A stretch of DNA of 64,000 nucleotides from Trochalopteron elliotii. Taxonomy: Eukaryota > Chordata > Aves > Passeriformes > Leiothrichidae. Where the stretch lies: assembly GCA_024734555.1 (NCBI GenBank), contig JANPWX010000332.1, positions 860,218 through 924,217 of the forward strand, given 5' to 3'. The stretch's first letter is position 1. Each line of letters opens with the position of its first letter. Shown here in pieces: positions 55,301 to 64,000 of the stretch. Both the position numbers and the translations under genes were made by a program. The notes under the pieces were generated by a model. That model saw only the letters and a list, made by a program, of their open reading frames with translations, did no database searches and was not told where the DNA came from.

Positions 55301-57599
55301 TTAACAGAGTGTGTGGTTTCCTTGCAGCAATTTCTGGCCACACAACTGATGATGCAAACATCAGAGTCAGGGATCAGTGCAAAGAGCCTGCGGGGGCGAG
55401 ACTCCACTCGCAAGCAGGATGCTTCAGAGAAGGTGAGAATGCTGCACCCTGTGCAAGGGCACTTGGGATCTTCTGAAGAATCCCAAGATACTGCATGAAG
55501 TTCCCACACCAAGGAGGCAAAAGTTGCCACACCAGCATCTTCATGTGATCAGATTTTCTTTAAATGTGACTATTGATTAGATTTCAGTTCTGGAACTGTA
55601 CAGCATTTCAGAGGCAGGTTTCATGAGTTTTTGCTGTAATCCAAATGCTTCTATTACCTGTTTATAAAAAAACAGGTGATAAAAACTGCAGGGAAATGAA
55701 TGGAGTATTGGAGAGGTGTGAATACTCCCAGGCACGTGGTGTGACTCTTGGGGATGGGCCTGCAGGGCAGGGAGTTGGACTCAATGATCCTTGTGGTTCC
55801 CCTCTAACTCCACAGATTCTGTGATTCTATGATATGGCAGAAAGGTGAAGGGAATTGCCATATCCTTCACTTTCTAGTCAGGTTTTTAGAGCTAGAGAAT
55901 CAGTCACCTCTGGTTTGCTGTGTAAAATACACCAGAGAACCTTTGAATTCCACACTGATCTAAGCAGTGAAGGTTTGTTTGTGGGGTTTTTTTTTCCTCT
56001 GTAAAGACACATGCAAACTCGATGAAGTGATCTCAGGTGCTCTCTGGTGCAGACAACACTGTGACAGCAGAGACAGCCTGCTTAGTTCTAGTGACAGCTG
56101 CACTGAGCAGGAATTGTTTGGTAGACAAGGAAAACTTGCTGTGGCTGTGGAGGGAATATCCCTTTCCTGGCATTCTGGCTCTCGCAGTATCCCTCTTTTT
56201 GTCTGTTTTTATGTTCCTGCTGCATAAGACTGACACCCTGCAGGAAGGGGAGTGGGGCACGTGTTCCTCTATGCTCGTGTGTGGGCTCAGTGCTTCTGTG
56301 TGGTGTGTGCATTTCCGTAGCTGATGCCTGATAAGTCCTTCTGTTTGGCCTTTTAACAGGACAGTGTCCCAATGGGCTCTCCTGCCTTCCTTCTCTCTCT
56401 CTTTGTAAGTATTGAAAGGCTCCAGCAGGTTCTGCAGTAGTGCTGCCAGGTGCTCTGTTCCTTGTCTGGGTGATCACTGCACTGTCACAGCATCCTTAGC
56501 ACTGCAGCAGGGTGTGTTTGACTTGGGGGCTGCACCACTGTGATCTGAGAGGAGACATCTCAGTCCCTTATTCTCAAAATGGGTGAGCGGGTGGGGCTTC
56601 AGTCTTTTCTTCTGGTTCCAAGTGTTTTTGTTTTGTCATCTGCTTTTGCTTTTTTTCCATGACTTCTCTCCTGCTTTCTTTCCATGTAAGTGGGAAGACA
56701 AACCCCAAGTGGTGCAGTCCTGTAGTTCCTGCATCTCTCATGTTTATACAGCTGCCCCTTCCACACGTCTGAGGCAGTACAAAAGGTCTTGGGAGAGTGA
56801 GGAGTCATCTGTGTTCTTTATCTGTTCCTGGTTCAGAAAGCAAATAAGACTCTGCAGAAATATCTTGCTCTGTGCCCATGGTGATCTGGAAGTGTTTGGA
56901 AAAATATTCCCTCTGGGAAACCCCAAGTCTCTGAGTTACTGTGAGGAGAGAGAGGAGGAAGATGGAGAGCTGTCCTTATCTCTCACATGTATCTAAAGAC
57001 AGAGGAGTACTCCAGGAGAGGCAGCAGATCAGCCAGAGAGAGAGGGCAGCAGATCAGAGGAAGCTTTCAGCTCACCTGCTCGTGGAAAGGAGCTGTGTGG
57101 AGGAACTAGGGAGCTAGTGCCAGGGTCACTCAGCTGGAGGAGCACTTCCCATAGGGATCAGCAGCTGATAAGGTAGGTTAGTCAGCAGTTTTCCTTCTCC
57201 CACCCTAAGCTAGAATCTACTGCTTAGGAGAAAGCCTGCACTGTCCAGACTCCAAAAGCATCTCTCTGGGCCAGAGGTGTTGCCTCTCTCTGCCCTGGCT
57301 CCAGCAGTGCAGAGATGCTGCCAAGCCCAGCACCCTGCTGTGTCCAGATCCAGCTTTAGGTAGGTCTGCAGGCAGGCCTTGGCAGGGACAGCTTCCCTTT
57401 CTCCCGATGGGAAAGCATGAAAAGTTGTTGCCAGATGCAGAATTCCCTCCCTCCCTTCCTCCTCCCTTCCTCCCTCCCGCCGTGCCGGAGGGACGTTCCT
57501 GCGGGGTTGTGTAACAGTGTTTGTTTGCCTTGTGAGCAGGACGGAGGCACCAGAGGGCGGCGCTGCGCCATCGAGGCAGACATGAAGATGAAGAAATGA
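43359..57599 (+). CDS. BRD8: Bromodomain-containing protein 8, short isoform (5' end in gap)
   Basis: Visible exons: 43359-43455, 44143-44212, 44476-44525, 45371-45493, 45638-45718, 46156-46220, 46807-46943, 47367-47582, 48839-48983, 50118-50327, 50737-51017, 51499-51954, 52298-52391, 52598-52644, 52973-53187, 53452-53544, 53728-53796, 54501-54678, 55328-55432, 57540-57599. Phases agree at every junction, giving about 930 residues plus about 6 missing at the start. Order: SANT-like N-terminal segment (EPWSIREKLCLASSV...), coiled coil rich in E/K (exons 45371-46220), long Pro/Ser/Thr-rich and acidic middle, conserved acidic SEMDNEPPVSESDDGF, then one bromodomain (exons 53452-55432). BRD8 is a subunit of the TIP60/NuA4 histone acetyltransferase complex in the nucleus, first known as a thyroid-receptor coactivator (family knowledge). 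It is divergent from KIF20A. The initiator codon cannot be seen. Confidence 0.95.
43635..43932 (+). mobile_element. CR1 LINE fragment, 3' end, in BRD8 intron
   Basis: GAGGGACTTTGGAGAAGGAC, TGAGGGTGGTGAGGCACTGGA, GGTTGCCCAGAGAAGTTATGG, AGGTTGGACAGGGCTTAGAGC, GGATAGTGGAAGATGTCCCT, and the tail CCAACCCATTCTATGATTCTGTG are in CR1 order. Lies between BRD8 exons ending 43455 and starting 44143. Confidence 0.92.
44526..52972 (+). other. BRD8: BRD8 introns before the bromodomain: survey
   Basis: Introns over 300 bases in this span are 44526-45370, 45719-46155, 46221-46806, 46944-47366, 47583-48838, 48984-50117, 50328-50736, 51018-51498, 51955-52297 and 52645-52972. I recognised no CR1 copies or other genes in them. 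Open frames there extend from true exons or are chance frames. The acceptor before 51499 (TTTGACAATAAAG) has a weak pyrimidine tract, so that exon might be skipped at times. Confidence 0.5.
53452..55432 (+). other. BRD8: BRD8 first bromodomain exons
   Basis: Exons 53452-53544, 53728-53796, 54501-54678 and 55328-55432 encode the bromodomain: helix Z (KIWKKAIMLVWRAAANHR), ZA loop with FLQPVTDDIAPGYHSIVQRPMDL, then the B helix MLMFQNAVMYN with the acetyl-lysine-binding Asn, and helix C. All hallmark residues are intact. The order of helices and the PMDL shelf match the family. This is the only bromodomain inside the window. Confidence 0.93.
55745..55833 (+). mobile_element. CR1 3' end
   Basis: TTGGACTCAATGATCCTTGTGGTTCC, CCTCTAACTCCACAGATTCTGTGATTCTATG matches the end of a CR1 subfamily with the GGACT-type 3' region. 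Short, in the BRD8 intron 55433-56359. Confidence 0.85.
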
Positions 57600-60500
57600 T
57601 GCTGCAGACACAAAATCCCAGCAGAATCGCAGGCATCCGGAGCTGGAGTGTGAGCAGGCAGCTCTGAACAGCTGTTGGAGGAGGAAGAAAAGCTGCAGGT
57701 CCATTTCTGGGACCACTTTCGCTTGCCCTTCTGGAAAGCAGTGTCCTGTCCGAATGTGTAACCCAAAGAAACTTCCCCAGAGGGGAGGGCCAGCCCCCCC
57801 TGCCTGTTTTAGGGCAGTCGTCATGGGCTTCATCAGTGTTCTGGTGTTAGCTAGCAACTGGTGGCTCGTGTGTAATGTGAAGTGTACAGATTTTTACTAG
57901 TGATGTGTAAATGTGATGTATATTAAAATCTGAGAACAAACACGTGTGCAGTGTACTGAGCATCACAGCTCTGCAGGGAGGAGCCCTGTAGTACAAGCCT
58001 GGATCCCCACCTGGAATACCTGCAAATATAATTCTCTTCCAGTTATCCCTGTAGCACACATGCATGGCAGAGCTCTGACATTAGAGACAATCCATAAATC
58101 CTGGGAATGCTGCACAGTGCTTGGATGGAGAGGAAGATTCCCTTCATGAGTGTGTAAGGATACAGCACCACTGTGGTGACACTGGAGATCAAACCTTGAG
58201 AAGTTAAATACTGCAATCTTGCTGGAGCTTTCCTTAGGAGAAAATGCATTGAAAAGGATTTGACATTCTTTCCCCAGAGATCTGTGGAGGCTGCACTAGT
58301 CAGAGCGAAAATCTGTGATCCCAGCACCTGTAGGCAGGATTGCCAGTACCTGGTTTCACATCTGAGCTTGTGCACTGTTTCTACTGGGAATTACAGCCCT
58401 TTTCCTCAGCAACGTGAAGGTTTAAGTTCTCTGCAAGAATTTCCAAGTCACTTTTTCTGCTCATATGACCTGAGATGAAACTTGCATGTTTTCTGCCCAC
58501 ACAATCTTTCATGGGGGAAAAAAAACAACAAAATGACACCATCCTTGATTGTTGCAGCAGCTGGGAGTGCTCTGTGCAGCATGTCCAGGGTGCAGCTTTC
58601 TGGTAGGCAGGTTTCAGGAAACTGAGTCACTGGGATTAAGACCAGAGGCATTGTTGTCTTATCCAGTAAGAGCTCTCAATTTTCACAAGTTCAGTGTTGA
58701 AGTTGGCTGTGCCTGCTGTGTCAAGTCCCGTGTATTGCTGAGGTGAATTTTCACCAAGAGTCACCTTACTGATGTGGAAATGCTGAAGCTCCCTTGGATT
58801 GGTGATTGGTTAATTGTCCTTCACTGCTAAACCCAGGAGCAAATTTCTGGTTTGAATTTTTATTGTTCTCAGTTCGTAGCACAGAAAAATTACTGGAGTC
58901 TTTGTCTTGCATTTTATGTTATGCATTTTATGGAGTGATTTCAGTTAGGGACAAACATTTTAGCATTGCCTGTTGTGACAGGACAAGGTAATAGTTCTAA
59001 ACTAAAAGAAGGCCTATTTGGACTGGATGAAGATTTTTTTTTACAATGAGGCTGGTGAGGCCCTGGCACAGGTTATCCAGAGGAGCTGTGGATGCCCCAT
59101 CCCTGGAAGTGTTGACAAGGCTCTGAGCAACTTGGGATAGTGGAAGGTGTCCCTGCCCATGGCAGGGGGGCTGGACCCAGACAGCCTTGAAAGGTCCCTC
59201 CCAACCCAACCTGTTCCATGATTCTAAGTTGGAAAGAACCTCTGTGCATTCCTTTACTTCATTCAGCTGCTCAGAGCAGGGCCAGTTTCAAATATTTACC
59301 TTATACCCAGTCAGAATTTCCTGTGGTACAACTTGTCATCCCTGTCTCCTTTCACTGTTGGGCACTGAGAAGAGTCTGGCTCCATCTCTCTGTAACACTT
59401 TTGCCCTGCCATTGTCTCTGCTGGAAAACTGAAGGTGCAGCACAGGAAACCTTTATCAGACCCTCTAATAACTTGCTTTCATCATGGCAAGCACTGCTGT
59501 TCCTTCCTACCCTTGGTTTCTTCTCTTAACCAGGTATTTTTCTCTCAGCCTTTTCTCTTGTCCCATGACATTTTAATAGTCTTTAATGATGTTTAAGAGC
59601 TTTAAATATGATTTTCTCCACAGAACCTCACTTCATCATCTCATGCTCTGAACTACTTCCTAATTCTCTTCTTCCTAATACTTTGTTCTAATCTGTCTAG
59701 TACAGAGCTGATGTTTTACTGTGCTGCATCTCCCAGCACCCACCCTTTTACAGACAGATGAAACTGTCATCCTTTTTCTGGTTTTCTTCTTAAATGACAA
59801 GTTACACAGCATAGGCTCGGTCAAATTATATTTAAGCTTCTTTAAGGCTCACAAATGAATCCCAGTGGGTTCTGAGGTTTATTCACTCCCTCAAATTGTT
59901 CTAAAGTCTCCCCTGTTGACATTTTAATTAGAAATCATCTCTCAGACCCATCCCGAGAGAAGGTCTCATGTGAGCTCCTCTGTGGCAACTGCTGATAATG
60001 ATGATTAATTTGGTTTTTCCAACTGGCCCTATTTTCCACTGAGATGTTTGGCACTGATCGTGTGTCATCCCCACTGATCATCTGGCAGCTCTCTGCTTCT
60101 GATGCTTTTGATGAGATTTTTTTGTTTTTATTTGCTTTTATGTCTTTGGCAAATTGTTCCCTTTTTCTTTTTCTTTTCTTTTTTGTCTACTTTATGTGGA
60201 TTCTACATTTCATTTATTAGAGTTCAGGCTTTTATCATTTTTCTTGTTTTGACATGCAAGTTCTTTTTAAAGGCTTTTTGATTTCTGACAGCTTTTTCCC
60301 AGAACAGCAAGGGTTGTGCAGTATCTGATCTCTGCAAAGTGAACTAAAACTTTCCAATTTGAGAGAGGTTCCTTGCTAGTGACTTATGTAGCCAACATCA
60401 TTAAGGACTGTCAGGCAATTCTTAATTAAAAGTTCAAGTCTGTGTCATTTTGTCCGGAATTGGTGTAGAGCTGAGCTGTCTGTGATTATTTCAGTCATCA

Positions 60501-63500
60501 TGTCTTGCACTAACACTGCTGTTCTGCTGTCTGGCATCTTGAGTCTTCCAAGATTTGGTAAAACTGAACATAAGGCTGAAGATCTCTTTAATCTTATGCC
60601 CAAGTTCCCAGGACTTCCTGATTTTCAACGTTTATCCCTCTGGAGCACAGAAAGATGATCACAAGTGATCAGATTACCCTGGGCTGAGGTTTTTTTGTGC
60701 CTCTGCATGTGGCAGCTCTGCTGAGGCTGCAGGAGAGAGCTCCAGGCACAGAGTTTCTCTTCAGATGGAATCTCAGTTTGCCCAACTCTCTCACTTGGAA
60801 GCTGAGAGCAGGTAATGTTATCTCCTACCTCATCAGATTTCATCTGCTGCCACTGAAGTGAACTTGGAAAGAGGTTTTGGAAGGACAGGCTTTCAGATCC
60901 CAGCTCTGCTTGCAAGTTCACAAAATAAGTGAAGCAGTTTTCTCATCCCAGACCCAGTGGATTCTGTGTTTCTCCCAGTTATGCACCATAAGCTGAATTT
61001 GGAGCTGTGCTGGCAGTCCTGAGAGTGGAAGAGCCAATCAGTGGGAAATGTGCTTGTTCAAAACTGAAAAAAATAGGTTGTACATAATTAACTGAAGACT
61101 CTAAAGACAGTGTTAATTAATGCATATAATTCTCCATAGGTGCAGCATCCAGGCAGCTCCATTCAGTGGCAAGATGCAGATTTTGTGACATCCTTTTCTG
61201 TTGTGCTGTGACTCTGCAATCAGTTCCCCAGGCCTAGAGGACTCAGAGTGCACTCATGAAGTAGAAGACATTTAGGCATGGACTAATGAACAGAGATGAA
61301 ATGAGTGGTTTCTTCCTTCTTAAGAGAATGCTAATTTTTATTTTCTGCAATGTATAGAACTGTGCCTGTCAGTGTGTGACTGTGTGGTTATAATTCTTCT
61401 GGCTCAGCTACATGAGATATCTCCATCCAGATAAATCACACCTGTCTCTTTCAAAACTGTCTGTAAGGTTTGTAGTAAGTTATCTCCAGGATGAAAAGTT
61501 CTCAGGGGGCAGCAAGTGGAATTTCAGTGAGCTGTCCTTGGAGTCACCAGTCGTTCCCAACACTCAGCAGCTGAGGAGCCCCAGCAGGACTCAATCTGAG
61601 CTTGCTGGACGCCTTCAGCACCTTAAATCTGGAGCATCAGCAAAGCCATGTGCTCCCAGACAGCTCAGCATGCCCTGAGCAGAGTGACCCACTGATCAGG
61701 GCAGGAAGAGAGCACAGCAAAAGCACCAGAAAACCTGAAATTCAGTCACTCTGAAGCAACAGTTTGTGTTGCAGAGCTGCAGCCCTGCCATGTGCAGTGT
61801 GTTGAGCTCAGGTGTAGGCTGCTCACCTCAGAGTCCTTCCCATGCTGTGGCCCTCCAAGTGTGTCAAGAAATGAGCTGGGCTTGGCAGTTCTGGATCAGG
61901 GTACAAAGAAATTGCTGTTTTTTCATTGTTTGCAGATGGGCCATGCAAACAGTGATGCTGAGCTGGAATCTCCCATCAAGTCAGAGAACAGTGATTTCCA
62001 GTCTCTTCCTGACTGGGATTCAAGCTTGGATCTGGGTGTGAGGAGCTGGAGAAGCACTGAAGAGGTGGCCATGGGGAAGCTAGAGGGGAGCAGCCAAGAG
62101 GCAGACCATGAGATGGAGCTGAGTGAGCCTCTCTGGAAGGATGACAGTGAAGATTACCACGAGGCAGAGAAGCCATGTGAAAGCGACAGTCTTTTCCAGT
62201 TCCTCTTGGAGGTAGGGCTGTTTGGATTACAGTAAAATGCAGGTGGGCAGCATAGTTCAGGCCCTTCTGAAACACTGAGATTTTCAGGGCCTGAACCATC
62301 CACATGAACAAAAACAGTCTGGGGGCACAGCAGAAGCTCTGGGTTCACTTTCCCCCCAGCCCAAGTCCAGCCTTCCCTCCCATTTGGAGCTCCCACTGCA
62401 CCCAGGCAGCTGCTTTGCCAAAACACAGCTCACCCTTAAGCACAGAAATGTGAACTGACACTGTAATAATAACACAGGGCTTCATCAGATTTTGCAAGGA
62501 TTCCTAAAAATGGAAAGGCGTTTGTGAGTGATTGCAAAAATAGCATCTCTGCTGTTTATTTCTTCTCCCTTTTGCCTTCACAATTTGAAGTAATAAATCA
62601 CTGTCTTGCAGGTAACCCAGATGTTGGAATCTTTCTGCATTAGCAGCACAGAGTCATTCCAGACTCCGTGGGATTATTGTGGCTCAGGGAAGCAGAGGGA
62701 TGGGGAAGAAGAGAGGAGCCAGGAAAAGACCACAGGAACAGCAGTCTCAGGAGCAGAGGAGAGTCAACTACACACCCTGGGAAAAGAGGAAGAGCACTTC
62801 CTGGGAAGAGAGGTAGGAGTGGTGGTCCTAAAAGAATCTCTGGCCCTGGATGAGAGATGAGACAATGAAGGAAACCAGCTCTAGAACTAGAGATGGGGGA
62901 GCCCCAGGCTCTGAGAGGGGAAACAAAACACATGGGAGGGGAACACGGAAGAAATGTATGAGGGAAGGGTGTTTTTTATGTATGGCTGCATATCTTTATA
63001 AACAGGAAGCTTGTTACACATGAAACCCTCAGATGTGAGTTGGAGGAATTGCTCCTTGGCAGTGTAAAGGTGACTCATGAGAGCTGGCAGGCTGCTCTCA
63101 GGTTTGAGGCAAGGTTGGAATTCTTGCCTGGTTCTAATTGCTGTGTTTTGCAGCACAGCTTGGCTGGTTTCAGGCCCACGTGGCTGTGCCAGCAATAACC
63201 ATCTGCCCCTGGGGACTGTCATGTCTTGGAAGCAGGCACTGTCTAGCCTGGGTTTGCATCAGTCCTGTGTTTGGGGGCTGTGGGCTCCCACCAGCCTGCT
63301 GGGTATTCCTGGGGAAGTAACACAGCAGTGGAGGAACAGGGGCCATTTTTCCACACTTGTTCTCTTGCAAAATTGGGACACTGGAGATAAATAACCTCCA
63401 GGATTTCACCTGTTCAGCCAGGACAGTGTATTCCCAGCAGTTACTCTGCTCTCAGCTGCTGTTACTCCCAGCAGCTCCCTCACAGTTCTCCCAGTGGTCA

Positions 63501-64000
63501 CAGACACAGTTCAGTGTCCAGTTTTGTTCTGAGAAGACTGCTCATGCTTCAGATCTGTTGAGGATTCTGAGGTGCTCCTGCATGAAATCCCACTGAGCAT
63601 TTTACTGGCAAACCCCTGCAACAACAGCACCACTCTCCTTCCTGACTGAGTGTGTGCCCTGTCATTTAAACGTGGGAGTTTCTGAGGAAACCCTTGTTGA
63701 ACTCTAAAGGTTCCTGTTATCTGTATCTGGTGCTTTAACAAGCCTGAGGCAGTCTTACCTCAGCTCCTGATTGCCCTCTCTGCATCCATGACTCTTCCCA
63801 GAGAGCAGACAGACACAACACTGGGCACCACTCAGCTCCACAGGCTTTGTGTCAGCCAGGGGTGGATGTCATCCAAGAGATCACACACAGCTCTTGCTGG
63901 GAAGGTCTGAGTGAGGTCAAACAGCATCCTCTGAGTAAAAGAGCAAGCAAGCTCCCAGCTGAGCCTGGATGCAGGAAAGGGACATGCAGCAGGCTGGCTT
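56360..64000 (+). CDS. BRD8: BRD8 long-isoform 3' exons (partial at window end)
   Basis: Exons 56360-56404 (DSVPMGSPAFLLSLF), 61936-62211, 62612-62812 and 63802-64000 continue in phase 0 from the exon ending 55432, skipping the short-form terminal exon. Each has consensus acceptor and donor. The first is nearly identical to the mammalian equivalent; the next two are acidic, Ser/Glu-rich and only loosely similar (shared WDSSLDL and ESFCISS-like blocks). The last exon is open in frame to the window end. In the mammalian long isoform a second bromodomain follows; here it would lie beyond 64000. Exons 61936 and later are less certain because conservation is low. Confidence 0.8.
57540..57599 (+). 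CDS. BRD8: BRD8 alternative terminal exon of the short isoform
   Basis: After the acceptor TGTGAGCAG, sixty bases encode 19 residues (DGGTRGRRCAIEADMKMKK) and TGA, the same tail as the mammalian short isoform. It joins in phase 0 to the exon ending 55432. It follows a long pyrimidine tract (57446-57480). Confidence 0.93.
   Translation, partial: DGGTRGRRCAIEADMKMKK
57922..57927 (+). terminator. BRD8: BRD8 short-isoform polyadenylation signal (candidate)
   Basis: ATTAAA 323 bases after the short-form stop codon, followed by a G/T-rich stretch (CACGTGTGCAGTGTACTG). No AATAAA lies closer. Predicts a ~340-nt 3' UTR. Confidence 0.55.
59028..59226 (+). mobile_element. CR1 LINE fragment, 3' end
   Basis: ACAATGAGGCTGGTGAGGCCC, CAGAGGAGCTGTGGATGCCCC, AGCAACTTGGGATAGTGGAA, CATGGCAGGGGGGCTGGACC and CCAACCTGTTCCATGATTCT follow CR1 order. 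In the BRD8 long-form intron. Confidence 0.9.
63802..64000 (+). CDS. BRD8: Possible BRD8 long-isoform exon, cut by window end
   Basis: After the acceptor CTCTTCCCAG the frame that continues phase 0 from 62812 stays open for 66 codons to the edge (begins RADRHNTGHHSAPQ, includes VDVIQEITHSSCWEGLSEVK), while the other two frames have stops. I do not recognise the peptide, but its position and phase fit the region between the two bromodomains. Evidence is positional, not homology. Confidence 0.5.

Larger units (their letters stand above)
57600..61935 (+). other. BRD8: BRD8 short-form 3' UTR and long-form intron
   Basis: 57600 to about 57945 is the 3' UTR of the short form. The remainder to 61935 is intron in the long form. 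It holds one CR1 copy (59028-59226) and T-rich low-complexity sequence around 60115-60190. An 88-residue open frame at 61412-61678 has no flanking splice logic that fits BRD8 and no recognisable family. Confidence 0.6.

Noticed and set aside
61412..61678. 88-residue frame in the BRD8 long-form intron
   Set aside because: No compatible splice sites with BRD8 phases and no family resemblance; the real next exon begins at 61936.

Overview
This is a stretch of bird nuclear genome. Three facts support that: vertebrate-type split genes with GT-AG introns, many truncated copies of the avian LINE CR1 (several ending in the ATTCTATG-type tail), and protein sequences close to, but clearly diverged from, mammalian orthologues. 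There are no bacterial operons, CRISPR arrays or phage genes. Three protein-coding genes could be rebuilt exon by exon, with reading phase closing at every junction.

Layout. 1-290 is the edge of a CpG island belonging to something mostly outside the window. 290-9500 holds no gene that I can support; it contains a degenerate ~22-bp minisatellite (5990-6400) and a near-perfect hairpin (7614-7641). 9500-10790 is a CpG island broken by a 360-base assembly gap and is the probable SFXN1 promoter, with a likely untranslated first exon ending at 10672. It is followed by a C-rich minisatellite (10790-11290) and a 9.4-kb first intron that carries two copies of a ~285-bp sequence about 98% identical. 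SFXN1 (mitochondrial serine transporter, 322 aa, complete CDS) runs on the + strand from 20102 to 33206.

KIF20A (MKLP2, a cytokinesis kinesin, 883 aa, 18 coding exons) lies on the - strand from 42151 to 33563, tail-to-tail with SFXN1; only 356 bases separate the stop codons. BRD8 (bromodomain subunit of the TIP60/NuA4 acetyltransferase complex) starts head-to-head with KIF20A and runs on the + strand to the window end. The shared CpG-island promoter (about 42630-43350) contains a second gap (42819-43211) that hides the first BRD8 exon. On the KIF20A side it shows two CCAAT boxes 31 bp apart and a CHR-like element, the usual arrangement of G2/M cell-cycle promoters.

BRD8 shows two 3' ends: a short form ending in an alternative terminal exon at 57540-57599, and a long form that skips it and continues through 56360, 61936, 62612 and 63802 to beyond the window, where the second bromodomain would be expected. 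The genes do not form a pathway. KIF20A and BRD8 share a promoter region, while SFXN1 is a neighbour that in human lies elsewhere on the same chromosome arm. I see no convincing undescribed system; the most unusual items are non-coding (the duplicated intron segment, the minisatellites and the promoter architecture).
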